The notes under the pieces are model-generated. The model saw only the letters and a program-made list of their open reading frames with translations, did not search any database and was not told the DNA's origin. Position numbers and translations under genes: made by a program. Below, piece after piece: positions 49,357 to 58,516 of a stretch of 64,000 nucleotides of DNA. The DNA comes from an uncultured Acidimicrobiales bacterium (GTDB lineage: Bacteria; Actinomycetota; Acidimicrobiia; Acidimicrobiales; Aldehydirespiratoraceae), in contig CATQHS010000001.1 in NCBI GenBank assembly GCA_958296055.1, positions 818,277 through 882,276 of the forward strand, read 5' to 3'. How positions within the stretch are numbered: the first letter of the stretch is position 1; every line of letters starts with the position of its first letter.

Positions 49357-50727
49357 ATGCCCATCCATCCTCCCGAGCTGAAGGCGGATCCGGCCCGGCC
49401 CGCCATCCCGGCCCCCACCGGGCTGCGGCGGCTCGGGTTCCGCTACCTGCACCTGATCGACGCCTTCACCCTGTTCGGCTTGATGGTGGCCATCACCGTG
49501 GTCCGGTTCGGGTTCGACTGGCCCACCTACCCCCCGTCGCATTATCTGGGGGGGTTCGCCGTCGCCGTGGCCATCCACATGACGGTGTACTACTTCGGCG
49601 GGCTCTACGAGTACGAGCAGCGCCTGGGCCGGCCGCCCTGGCTGCCCCGGGCGACCGTGCTCACCGCCGTCGCCGTCGGCATCGACGGCGCGGTGGCCCT
49701 GCTGACGGGCCGGTACCTCATGCCCCGGATCAACCTGGTGGTGCTGCTGGCCGGGGCCAGCCTCCTTCTGGCCTGCAACCGCGGGCTGGCCCGGTCGCTG
49801 CGCTCCCGGCGATTCGGCCGGCCCCGGGTTCTGCTGGTCGGGATACCCGACGACATCGAGCGGGCCCGGCGCCATCTGAGGGAGTCCGAGCCCGGCACCC
49901 GGATCGCGGGCCAGACCTCCGACCTCGACCGGATCGCGGCCGAGGTCGAGCGGGTGGACGCCACCGACGTGCTGCTGATAACCGGAGGGTCGCTCAACGA
50001 GATCTATCCCGAGCCGCTGGGGAGTCTGGAGCGCCGCCGCATCGGCGTCCACCGCCACGTCACCCCGGCCGACACCCTGATGGGCCTCCAACGGACCCGC
50101 CAGATCGCGGGCATGCCCTTCGTGGCCCTCCGGGCCCACGCCGTGCCCCGGCACCGGCTCCGGTTCAAGCGGCTCCTCGACCTGCTGTATCTGGCGGTCA
50201 TGGCCCCGGTCGCCATCCCGTTGATCGGGGCGGTCGCCCTCCTCGTGCGGTTGCGGGCGGGCCGGGGCGTCCTCTACCGCCAAGTCCGGGTCGGCCACCG
50301 GGGCCGGCCCTTCGCCATGGTCAAGTTCCGGACCATGGTCCACGGCGCCGAAGCGGCCAGCGGCCCGGTGCTGGCCCACCGCGACGATCCCCGGGTGGTG
50401 CCGGGCCTGGCCTGGCTGCGCCGGGCCCGCCTCGACGAGCTGCCCCAACTCTGGAACGTGCTGACCGGCGAGATGTCGATCGTCGGCCCCCGAGCGGAAC
50501 GGCCCGAGCGGGTCGCGAACTTCGAGGAGCTCATACCGGGGTACGGCCGCCGCCACGACATCCCGCCGGGCATCACCGGCTTGGCCCAGACCCAGGGCCA
50601 TTACCAGACCGATCCGGTTTACAAGCTCGGCCACGATTTGCAGTACATCGTGAACTGGTCGCCCATCCTCGACCTCGAGCTGATGGCCAAAGGCCTCGCC
50701 GTCATGGCCCGCCGGTCGGGCCGTTGA
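49357..50727 (+). CDS. Polyprenyl-phosphate sugar-1-phosphate transferase (exopolysaccharide priming)
   Basis: 456 residues. Four or five N-terminal helices and a degenerate nucleotide-binding middle (RPRVLLVGIPDDIERA) precede the C-terminal bacterial sugar transferase domain: RLRFKRLLDLLYLAVMAPVA, YRQVRVGHRGRPFAMVKFRT, RLDELPQLWNVLTGEMSIVG. These enzymes (WbaP/ExoY/CpsE type) load the first sugar phosphate on undecaprenyl-P. ATG 49357 has GGAGG about 12 bases upstream. It is probably the priming step for the polymer of this window. Confidence 0.92.
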   Translation: MPIHPPELKADPARPAIPAPTGLRRLGFRYLHLIDAFTLFGLMVAITVVRFGFDWPTYPPSHYLGGFAVAVAIHMTVYYFGGLYEYEQRLGRPPWLPRATVLTAVAVGIDGAVALLTGRYLMPRINLVVLLAGASLLLACNRGLARSLRSRRFGRPRVLLVGIPDDIERARRHLRESEPGTRIAGQTSDLDRIAAEVERVDATDVLLITGGSLNEIYPEPLGSLERRRIGVHRHVTPADTLMGLQRTRQIAGMPFVALRAHAVPRHRLRFKRLLDLLYLAVMAPVAIPLIGAVALLVRLRAGRGVLYRQVRVGHRGRPFAMVKFRTMVHGAEAASGPVLAHRDDPRVVPGLAWLRRARLDELPQLWNVLTGEMSIVGPRAERPERVANFEELIPGYGRRHDIPPGITGLAQTQGHYQTDPVYKLGHDLQYIVNWSPILDLELMAKGLAVMARRSGR

Positions 50728-51707
50728 CGGCCGGGCCCGAGCCGCTTCCGTCCGTCTCGGTCGTCGTACCGGTCCGCAACGGGGCCGCCACCCTCCAGTC
50801 GAGCCTCGACGCCATCGGGGGCCAGACCTACCCGGGCCCCATGGACGTGGCGGTGGCCTTGGCCCCCAGCACCGACGGAACCGACCGGATTCTGGCCGAG
50901 GCCGACCTCGGCCGGGAGTTCAAGGTGGTGGAGAACCCGACCGGATCGACGGCGGCCGGCCTCAATCTCGCCATCGCGGCCACCCGGGGCCGGATCGTGG
51001 CCCGGGTGGACGCCCAGGCCGTGATCGGCCCCGACTACGTGGCGCGGGCGGTGGCCACCATGGCCCGCACCGGTGCGGCCAACGTGGGGGGAATCCAGCG
51101 CCCCGTCGCCGGCCGGGGCCTGGCCGCGGCCATCGCGGCCGCGCTGGCCTCGCCCTTCGGGGCTGGTCCAGCCCGATACCGGACCGGCCGGGTCGAGGGG
51201 CCGACCGACACCGTGTACCTCGGGGTCTTCGACCGCCGCGCCCTCGAGCAGGTCGGCGGCTTCGACGAGACGCTGGTCCGCAACCAGGACTACGAGCTCA
51301 ACTGGCGGCTGCGCGACCGGGGGTTCGCGGTCTGGCTGGACCCGGCCCTAGTGGTCGACTACACCCCGAGGTCCACCTACCGCGACCTGGCCCGCCAGTA
51401 CTTCGAGTACGGCACCTGGAAGCGGGTCATGCTGTGGCGCAATCCCCGGTCGCTGCGGGCCCGCCACGCGGCCGCTCCCCTGCTCACCGCGGCCATGGCC
51501 GCGTCCGCCGTCGAACTGGGCCGGCGCCGTTGGCCCGGGGCGGTCGTCCCGCTCGGCTACGCCCTGGCCGCCGGGGCGGCCGCTCACCGGACCAGAAGCG
51601 CCCTGGCCCGCCGGCGGGACCGGGCCCGGGCCGGGCTGGCTTTCGCCGTCATCCATTTCTCGTGGGGCGCCGGGTTCCTGGCCGGGAGGCGGCCCCGCCG
51701 GTCGTGA
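50724..51707 (+). CDS. Glycosyltransferase family 2, ExoA-like
   Basis: 327 residues. SVSVVVPVRNGAATLQSSLD, APSTDGTDRILAEA and the metal site VARVDAQAVIGPDYVARA. TVYLGVFDRRALEQVGGFDE and NQDYELNWRLRDRG are acceptor/base motifs, as in succinoglycan ExoA. C-terminal hydrophobic segments may associate with the membrane. TTG 50724 overlaps the priming transferase stop as TTGA, so the second sugar addition is coupled to the first. Confidence 0.88.
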   Translation: MTAGPEPLPSVSVVVPVRNGAATLQSSLDAIGGQTYPGPMDVAVALAPSTDGTDRILAEADLGREFKVVENPTGSTAAGLNLAIAATRGRIVARVDAQAVIGPDYVARAVATMARTGAANVGGIQRPVAGRGLAAAIAAALASPFGAGPARYRTGRVEGPTDTVYLGVFDRRALEQVGGFDETLVRNQDYELNWRLRDRGFAVWLDPALVVDYTPRSTYRDLARQYFEYGTWKRVMLWRNPRSLRARHAAAPLLTAAMAASAVELGRRRWPGAVVPLGYALAAGAAAHRTRSALARRRDRARAGLAFAVIHFSWGAGFLAGRRPRRS

Positions 51708-51722
51708 CCCGTCAGGGTTCGG

Positions 51723-52955
51723 TCATGGCGTCACCGCGCTGGCCGACGATCGGCGGTGAGCTGCGTACTCCAGCCGAAGCAGCGCCCCGGTGACCAGGGA
51801 GCCGACTACGACCGAGGCGATAAGGGCGATCTCGACCCGCAGGAACGGTTCGTCGGCCAGGGCCAGAGCGGGCGGGAAGGCGGCGACGCCGGCCGCCCAG
51901 CCGATGGCGGCCAGCCGGACGTGGCCGAGCGCCACCAGGCCCAGCGCCAGCGAGAGCATGATCATGAGCCCGCCGCTGGACAAGGCCATGAGCGTCATGT
52001 CCCGGCGCCCCAGCACATCGCCGAAGGCCGTCTCCACGATCCACGGCCCGGCCAGGGCGGCCGCCGCCGCGGCCGCTCCCGCGGCCACGGTCGCCCCGCC
52101 CAGGAGCCGGAGTTGCACCGACCGGAAGCCGTCCAGGTCGCCCCGGCCGGCCCGGGCGGCCAGAGTGGGCAGCAGGCTGGCCTTGACCGCTTGGAAGAAG
52201 AACAGCGGAACCCGGGCGATTATCAAGCCGTTCAGGAAGAAGCCGGGCGCTTCGGGGGTCGCCTGGGCCAGGATTCCGACGGCCACCGGCCCGACGTTGA
52301 GCATGAAGGCCTCGCCCACGCTGGCTACGAGCAGGAACCCGAGGGCGGGGGTGAGCTCCCGGTACGGCGCCGGCGGCCCGGGCCGCACGAAGGGGCGGTC
52401 CCGGCCGACGGCCACCAGCGCGCCCGCCGCGAAGGCGAACGGCAGGGCCAGGGCGTAGGCGCCGACGGCCCGGACGCCGAAGACGGCCAAGACCCCGGCT
52501 AGCACCAGCCGGCCCCCGCCCTCGGCCGCGAAGTACCACCCGTAGCGGCCGAAGAAGTGGCGGCCGCTCAGGACGCCCCGCACCAGTTCGGCCCCGGCGA
52601 AGGTCATCAGGGATAGGATCAGCGCCGCCAGCAGGCTGACTTGGTGGTCGAGCAGACTGTCGAGCCCCAAGGGCCAGGCCGCGACGGCGGCCGCGACCAC
52701 GGCCGCGAACTCCGCGGCGCCGATGATGGCGGCCCGGCGCAGCACCGGGGCGCTGCCCAGCCCGCGGCTGCCCCGATCGGCGGTGGCCCGGGCCACCTCC
52801 TGCTCGAGCGGCTGGAACAGACCGGGGCCGGCGATGTAGACCAGCCCCCACAGGACGGCCAGGGCGCCGTAGGCGCCATCCCCCAGAGTCCGCCGGGCCA
52901 CGATCAAGAACCCATAGGTGGCCAGCCCGTTGGCGACCAGGCCCCAGCCGATCAA
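51723..52955 (-). CDS. Polysaccharide flippase, Wzx/MurJ-like
   Basis: 410 residues from TTG 52955 with about 12-14 helices and the look of the oligosaccharide/polysaccharide export family (TYGFLIVARRTLGDGAYGAL, GPGLFQPLEQEVARA). It should flip the lipid-linked repeat unit outward. The start is uncertain: TTG 52955 has no ribosome site and begins inside the first helix. The frame is open upstream without ATG/GTG/TTG and would add 22 residues (IRRIPETLRALVERS first) from an ATC at 53021, 5 bases after a TAGGGT -10. Convergent with the GT2 gene. Confidence 0.85.
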   Translation of the reverse strand: MIGWGLVANGLATYGFLIVARRTLGDGAYGALAVLWGLVYIAGPGLFQPLEQEVARATADRGSRGLGSAPVLRRAAIIGAAEFAAVVAAAVAAWPLGLDSLLDHQVSLLAALILSLMTFAGAELVRGVLSGRHFFGRYGWYFAAEGGGRLVLAGVLAVFGVRAVGAYALALPFAFAAGALVAVGRDRPFVRPGPPAPYRELTPALGFLLVASVGEAFMLNVGPVAVGILAQATPEAPGFFLNGLIIARVPLFFFQAVKASLLPTLAARAGRGDLDGFRSVQLRLLGGATVAAGAAAAAAALAGPWIVETAFGDVLGRRDMTLMALSSGGLMIMLSLALGLVALGHVRLAAIGWAAGVAAFPPALALADEPFLRVEIALIASVVVGSLVTGALLRLEYAAHRRSSASAVTP

Positions 52956-53026
52956 GATCGTGCCCGAGGGCAGCGGGCTGCGCTCGACGAGGGCTCTGAG
53001 AGTCTCAGGTATTCGGCGGATGCAAA

Positions 53027-53032
53027 ACCCTA
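53027..53032 (-). promoter_or_regulatory. -10 of the flippase gene
   Basis: Minus-strand TAGGGT. Transcription would start at about 53020, close to the in-frame ATC at 53021. Confidence 0.35.
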
Positions 53033-53045
53033 CGAGATTCGCATG

Positions 53046-53102
53046 CCCGCAGAAGGCGGGGTCCCGGTGCCGGGGTCGGCCGGCGCCGGCTTCTGAGCCG
53101 GC
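53046..53102 (-). terminator. Tandem hairpins after the rhodanese-MoeB gene
   Basis: GCCGGC (53085-53090)/GCCGGC (53097-53102) with a 6-base loop lies directly beyond the stop, then CCCGC (53046-53050)/GCGGG (53056-53060). No T-run. They separate this gene from the flippase promoter. Confidence 0.4.
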
Positions 53103-53103
53103 C

Positions 53104-54264
<1,161 letters not shown>

Positions 54265-54269
54265 GGTCA

Positions 54270-54297
54270 AATCCTACCTGTCTTGTCAGGATTATGC
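54270..54297 (-). promoter_or_regulatory. Promoter with palindrome before the rhodanese-MoeB gene
   Basis: Inverted repeat AATCCT (54270-54275)/AGGATT (54288-54293), with inner CCTG/CAGG, overlaps a minus-strand CATAAT (54297-54292) resembling a -10. A repressor site is possible; the regulator is unknown. Confidence 0.35.
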
Positions 54298-54320
54298 ACC
54301 CCGTCCGGCCCGATCCCGGA

Positions 54321-55145
54321 TCACCACCCGTCCCAGCCGTCTCGGGCGGCCTCGGAGGCGTCCGCCGCCGGATCGGCGGGCCGGTCGTCCATGCTCACCA
54401 TCACGGGCAGGGCGGCGCCGATCGGCTCCCGCACCACCACGTCGGCCAGCCGGTCGAGCTCGGTCGGCTCGCGGTTGACGATGACCACCCGGGCTCCGCT
54501 GCCGGCGGCGATGAGCACCGTCTGGTTGATGGGGAACACGGCCAGAGTGGTCCCGATGGCCAGGAACAGGTCGCATTCGGCCGCGGCCCGCTCGGCCCGG
54601 GCCAGGTCGTCGGAGTCGAGGCTTTGGCCGAACGACACGGTGGCCGACTTCAGCATCCCGCCGCAGTCCGGGCACTCCGGGTCGGCCTCGCCGGCCCGGA
54701 CCCTCTCCAGCGCCTCCTCCATGGGGGCCCGGTACCCGCAGTGCAGACACTGGACCTTGCGGGTGGTGCCGTGGATCTCCACCACCAGGCCGGGGTCGCT
54801 GCCGGCTCGCTGGTGGAGCTCGTCGACGTTCTGGGTTATGAGCAGGCGGAGCTTTCCCTGCCGCTCCAGATGCACCAGCGCCTCGTGGCCCCGGTTGGGC
54901 TCCACGTCGGCCCACAGCGACCCGGCGGCCCGGCGGGCCCAACTGCTCTTGCGGACCTCGGGGTCGGAGACGTACACCTCAATGTTGGAGGCCCGCTCCG
55001 CGGCGGGGTCCTTGGTCCACAGGCCGTCGGGCCCCCGGAAGTCGGGGATGCCGCTGTCGGTGGAGATGCCGGCGCCGGTCAGCGCGGTGACCCGGCGGGC
55101 CTCCCGGACCAGCCGCTGGGCCGCCTCGAGCTCGGGGGAGATCAC
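54321..55145 (-). CDS. cobB: Sir2 family NAD-dependent protein deacylase
   Basis: Removes acetyl (or longer acyl) groups from lysines using NAD. GAGIS at 24-28, SGIPDFRGPDGLW, TQNVDELHQRAG, catalytic His in EIHGTT (H125) and a zinc site with C133/C136 (CLHC) and C158/C161 (CPDC). 274 residues. GTG 55145 lies 6 bases after TAGGCT, a leaderless form. An acidic tail follows the fold. Target proteins unknown; acetyl-CoA synthetase is the classical one. Confidence 0.92.
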   Translation of the reverse strand: MISPELEAAQRLVREARRVTALTGAGISTDSGIPDFRGPDGLWTKDPAAERASNIEVYVSDPEVRKSSWARRAAGSLWADVEPNRGHEALVHLERQGKLRLLITQNVDELHQRAGSDPGLVVEIHGTTRKVQCLHCGYRAPMEEALERVRAGEADPECPDCGGMLKSATVSFGQSLDSDDLARAERAAAECDLFLAIGTTLAVFPINQTVLIAAGSGARVVIVNREPTELDRLADVVVREPIGAALPVMVSMDDRPADPAADASEAARDGWDGW

Positions 55146-55151
55146 GGCCGA

Positions 55152-55157
55152 AGCCTA
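55152..55157 (-). promoter_or_regulatory. Leaderless -10 of the sirtuin gene
   Basis: Minus-strand TAGGCT, 6 bases before GTG 55145. Confidence 0.45.
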
Positions 55158-55197
55158 AGCCGGGGCGGCTGGATCTCGGGCCCGGGATCCCCACCCC

Positions 55198-55270
55198 TTG
55201 ACAAAGATACATGAAATAGATTAGAAAATCAGGAAAGCTTCCCTCTGAAGAACTTCTGCCTTTCAGGAGA
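55198..55270 (+). promoter_or_regulatory. TTGACA promoter and structured leader
   Basis: TTGACA at 55198-55203 with an AT-rich block; TTAGAA (55221-55226) at 17 bases could be the -10. The leader can pair GAAAG (55233-55237) with CTTTC (55260-55264) and GAAG with CTTC inside, ending at AGGAG (55265-55269), 8 bases before ATG 55278. It is one of the least GC-rich stretches here. Confidence 0.4.
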
Positions 55271-55277
55271 ATGCCCA

Positions 55278-56081
55278 ATGACATCTTCAACCATGACATC
55301 CCCGGCCCCCGCTCTCGGCCCGGGCCCCGCGCTCGGCCCGGGCCCCGCTCTCGCCACCCCGGCTCTCGTCCCGGCGCCAGCGCCGGCGCCGACCACCGCC
55401 GGCCGCGACGAGCTGTACATCATCCCCTGGGAGGCCGACCCCGGCGCCGAGCCCGGGCACGACCCGCGCTCGGCCTACGTCGAGCACTTCTGGCTGGGGA
55501 CGCTGGGGCCATCCACCACCTGGTTCCTGCGCTACTGCGCCGGCGAGTTGGACGGCGCCGACGGCGCGGCGGTGGAGCTGAGCGAGGTGGCGGCCACGCT
55601 GGGCATCGGACACCGGGGCGGCGCCAACAGCCCCATGAGCCGGGCCGTGACCCGGGCCTGCCGGTTCCGGGCGGCCCGGCCGGCCGGGCCGGGCACGCTC
55701 GAGGTGCGCCGGCGGCTTCCCACCCTCAACCGGCGCCAGCTCCAGCGCCTCCCGGCCGCGGTGCAGCGCCGACACGAGATCTTCCTGATGGCGGCCAACG
55801 CGGCGGGCGGCGTGGACGAGCAGCGCCGGAAGGCCCGGAGGCTGGCCCTGGGGCTGATCGAGTGCGGCGACGGCTACGACGACGCCGAGCTACAGCTCGG
55901 CCGGTGGCGGTTCCACCCGGCCATGGCCGCCGAGGCGGTGCGGTGGGCGTGGCAGTGCCACCACGGCCCGCCCGCGGCTCAGCCCGGAGCGGGGGCCGGG
56001 GCGGGCTTGGCGAAGCCGGAGGCCAACTCCACCAGGGTCCGGACCCCGAACCCGGTCCCCCCCTTGGGGATCTCGCCGTAA
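55278..56081 (+). CDS. Conserved actinobacterial protein of unknown function
   Basis: 267 residues. After a Pro/Ala/Gly repeat N-terminus (PALGPGPALGPG units) comes a domain with SAYVEHFWLGTLGPSTTWFL and VAATLGIGHRGGANSPMSRA. The second segment looks helix-turn-helix-like, and an Arg-rich block (TLNRRQLQRLPAAVQRRHE) follows. I recall this family in Actinobacteria but know no function; a DNA-binding regulator is only a guess. The last 35 residues are encoded opposite the pepA 3' end (103-base convergent overlap), so the conserved part probably ends near residue 233. A TTGACA promoter and AGGAG site support ATG 55278. Confidence 0.75.
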   Translation: MTSSTMTSPAPALGPGPALGPGPALATPALVPAPAPAPTTAGRDELYIIPWEADPGAEPGHDPRSAYVEHFWLGTLGPSTTWFLRYCAGELDGADGAAVELSEVAATLGIGHRGGANSPMSRAVTRACRFRAARPAGPGTLEVRRRLPTLNRRQLQRLPAAVQRRHEIFLMAANAAGGVDEQRRKARRLALGLIECGDGYDDAELQLGRWRFHPAMAAEAVRWAWQCHHGPPAAQPGAGAGAGLAKPEANSTRVRTPNPVPPLGISP

Positions 56082-57433
56082 TCGGCGTCGGAGTAGGACG
56101 GCCCGGCGATGTCCAGGTGGGCCCAGGCGGTGCCGTCGGCCACGAACCGCTGCAGGATCAGCCCGGCGGTGATGGCGCCGCCGTGGGGCCCGCCCAGGTT
56201 CTTCATGTCGGCCACGCCCGACTCGAACTGGCTCTCGTAGTCCCGGGGCAACGGCAGGGGCCACACCCGCTCCCCCGCCGCTTCGGCCGCGGCCCGAATC
56301 TGGTCGACCCAGTCCCGGTTGTTGCCCATGAGCCCGGCGATCCTGGGGCCCAGGGCCACCATGCACGCTCCGGTGAGGGTGGCCAGATCGACGATGGCGT
56401 CGGGTTTGGCCTCCGAGGCCAGCGACAGGGCGTCGGCCAGGATCAGCCGGCCCTCGGCGTCGGTGTTGACCACCTCGATGGTCTTGCCGTTGCGGATCCT
56501 CAGCACATCGCCGGGCCGGGTGGCGTCGCCGCCGAGCATGTTGTCGGTCATGGGCAAAAAGGCCCGGACCCGCACCGGCGGGGCCAGAGCGCCGATCACC
56601 GACATGGCCCCGATCACCGCGGCCGCGCCGGCCATGTCCATCTTCATGGTCAACATGCCCGCGGCCGTCTTGATGTTGAGGCCGCCCGCGTCGAAGGTGA
56701 CCCCCTTGCCCACTAGGGCCAGCGAGCCTTTGGCCTCGCCTTCGGGCCGGTGGTCGAGCTCCACGAACCGGGGCGGGTTGGTGCTGCCCCGGTTGACCCC
56801 GAGCAGCCCGCCCAACCGGCGGCGTTTGATCTCGGCCTCGGTCCACACCTTGGCGCCCAGCCCGGCGGAGCGGCCGATCTCGGCCGCCCGGGCGGCCAGG
56901 GCCGGGGCGGTGAGCGAGCCGCCCGGCTCGTTGACCAGGTCTCGGGCCAGGCACTGGCCCGCGGCCACCGCCGCCCCCCGCTCGATCTCGCCGCGGGCCC
57001 GGGCGCCGGCGCTGCCGGCCACGTCCACCCGGCGGAGCTTGGCCTCGGTCGGGTCGGACTTGAGGTCGGTGTAGCCGTAAGCCCCCAGCACCACCCCCTC
57101 GGCCAGAGCCCGGCGGGTCCCGGCGGCGGGGTCGGCCGGCAGCTCCACCCCGGCCCGGGCGTGCCGGGAGCAGGAGCGGGCCACGGCCGCGCCGGCCCGG
57201 CGGAAGGATCGGTGGTCGACCTCGGACTCGGGGCCCAGCCCCACCAGCGCCCGGCTGCGGCCTGATTCGGGCCAGACATGGACCTGGTCGGCCTTGCCCT
57301 CGAACCCGGCCAGCTCCAGTTGCCGGGGGGTGGCGCCCTCTATCCCGGCCTTGACCGCCTCGGCGGTGACCAGCGAGACGGTGATCTCGGCCGCAGCCGA
57401 CAATGACCTGACCGCGTGTACTTCCACAGACAT
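55979..57433 (-). CDS. pepA: Leucyl aminopeptidase (M17)
   Basis: Cytosolic di-metal aminopeptidase. The hallmark NTDAEGRL is near 323-330, with GKGVTFDAGGLNIK and KMDMAGAAAVIGAM upstream and ATLTGACMVALG downstream; all metal ligands appear present. 484 residues. ATG 57433 is 7 bases after TAGCTT (leaderless). Its C-terminus (KPAPAPAPG) overlaps the convergent unknown gene. Confidence 0.95.
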   Translation of the reverse strand: MSVEVHAVRSLSAAAEITVSLVTAEAVKAGIEGATPRQLELAGFEGKADQVHVWPESGRSRALVGLGPESEVDHRSFRRAGAAVARSCSRHARAGVELPADPAAGTRRALAEGVVLGAYGYTDLKSDPTEAKLRRVDVAGSAGARARGEIERGAAVAAGQCLARDLVNEPGGSLTAPALAARAAEIGRSAGLGAKVWTEAEIKRRRLGGLLGVNRGSTNPPRFVELDHRPEGEAKGSLALVGKGVTFDAGGLNIKTAAGMLTMKMDMAGAAAVIGAMSVIGALAPPVRVRAFLPMTDNMLGGDATRPGDVLRIRNGKTIEVVNTDAEGRLILADALSLASEAKPDAIVDLATLTGACMVALGPRIAGLMGNNRDWVDQIRAAAEAAGERVWPLPLPRDYESQFESGVADMKNLGGPHGGAITAGLILQRFVADGTAWAHLDIAGPSYSDADYGEIPKGGTGFGVRTLVELASGFAKPAPAPAPG

Positions 57434-57440
57434 GGGCCAG

Positions 57441-57446
57441 AAGCTA
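57441..57446 (-). promoter_or_regulatory. Leaderless -10 of pepA
   Basis: Minus-strand TAGCTT, 7 bases before ATG 57433. Confidence 0.45.
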
Positions 57447-57472
57447 CTCCGCTCCGGCTCGGGGGCGGGGAC

Positions 57473-57544
57473 GGGCGCCCGGCTCAGGTTCGGCGGCGGG
57501 GACGGGGCAGGGGGCGGGCGCCCGGCTCAGGTTCGGGGGCGGGG
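57473..57544. repeat. 43-bp-period duplication of the ligD 3' end
   Basis: A 29-base unit at 57516-57544, containing the ligD stop, recurs at 57473-57501 with one mismatch. Confidence 0.75.
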
Positions 57545-58435
57545 CAGCTCTTGGCGGAGCTGGAGGGTGGGGGCGAACAGGTCGCCCAGCTTCTCCACCC
57601 GCTCGATCACCTCGGGGGCGGTGAACACCAGGGGCTCGCCGCCGGCGCCGTCGGCCACCTCGTCCCAGGTGACCGGGGTGGAGACGGCCGGCCGGTCCTC
57701 GGCTCTCAGCGAATAGGGGGCGATGGTGGTCTTGTGGCGGGCGTTCTGGCTCCAGTCGATGAACACCCGGCCCGCTCGCAGGCTCTTCTTCATGGCCGAG
57801 ACCACCAGCCCGGGGTGATCGCGTTCGAGGAGCTGGGCCACGGCGTGGGCAAAGGAGGCGGCGTGGTCGTGGTCGTGGGCGGTGTTGAGGGGCACGTAGA
57901 GCTGCAGGCCCTTGCGGCCCGAGGTCTTGGCCCAGGCGGCCAGCCCGGCCGCGTCCAGCACGGCCCGGATCTCCAGGGCCACTCGGCAGCACTCGACGAC
58001 GGTGGCCGGGCGGCCGGGGTCGAGGTCGAACACCGCCATGGCCGGGTTGTCGATGTCGGCGCAACGGGCCATGGGAGCGTGGATCTCCAGGGCGGCCAGG
58101 TTGGCCGACCAGGCCAGGGCCGCCTCCGAGTCGAGCCGGCAGTACTGGATGGCGCCGCCCCGGTCGCCCGGCCCCGGGCAGGTGCCCACCCATTCAGGCC
58201 GGTGCGATGGACACCGCTTCTCGAAGAAGGAATCCCCGGTCACCCCGTCGGGCCAGCGCCGCAGAGTGACGCCCCGGTCGCCGATGTGGACGGCCATCAC
58301 CGGGGCGATGCGCACGTAGTAGTCGATCACCTGGGCCTTGGTGAACCCGACCAGCGGGTACATGACCTTGTCCAGGTTGGAGACCGACAGCCGCCGCCCG
58401 CCGACGGCCACCGGCGTGCGCTCAGGCTCGGCCAC
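57527..58435 (-). CDS. LigD-type polymerase/primase domain protein (NHEJ)
   Basis: Stand-alone archaeo-eukaryotic primase of the LigD polymerase family, filling ends during non-homologous end joining. 302 residues: LSNLDKVMYPLVGFTKAQVI-like opening (residues 17-36), RRWPDGVTGDSFFEKRCPSH, catalytic FDLDPG (136-141), KTSGRKGLQLYVP and FIDWSQNARHKTTIAPYSLR. No ligase or nuclease domain is attached and no ATP-dependent ligase gene is in the window. Ku lies 1.8 kb away across the RCC1 gene. GTG 58435 is 6 bases after TAGGTT. Confidence 0.92.
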   Translation of the reverse strand: MAEPERTPVAVGGRRLSVSNLDKVMYPLVGFTKAQVIDYYVRIAPVMAVHIGDRGVTLRRWPDGVTGDSFFEKRCPSHRPEWVGTCPGPGDRGGAIQYCRLDSEAALAWSANLAALEIHAPMARCADIDNPAMAVFDLDPGRPATVVECCRVALEIRAVLDAAGLAAWAKTSGRKGLQLYVPLNTAHDHDHAASFAHAVAQLLERDHPGLVVSAMKKSLRAGRVFIDWSQNARHKTTIAPYSLRAEDRPAVSTPVTWDEVADGAGGEPLVFTAPEVIERVEKLGDLFAPTLQLRQELPRPRT

Positions 58436-58441
58436 CCCCCG

Positions 58442-58447
58442 AACCTA
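58442..58447 (-). promoter_or_regulatory. Leaderless -10 of the LigD-polymerase gene
   Basis: Minus-strand TAGGTT, 6 bases before GTG 58435. Confidence 0.45.
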
Positions 58448-58472
58448 CCGGCCCCGATGTCGAGGAAGCCGC

Positions 58473-58478
58473 TAGCGT
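58473..58478 (+). promoter_or_regulatory. -10 of the RCC1-repeat gene
   Basis: TAGCGT about 38 bases before GTG 58517, with AAGGGGGGG as ribosome site near 58500-58508; a leadered transcript. Confidence 0.35.
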
Positions 58479-58516
58479 GACAACGGCTTGCCGACGCTCA
58501 AGGGGGGGACGCGGCA

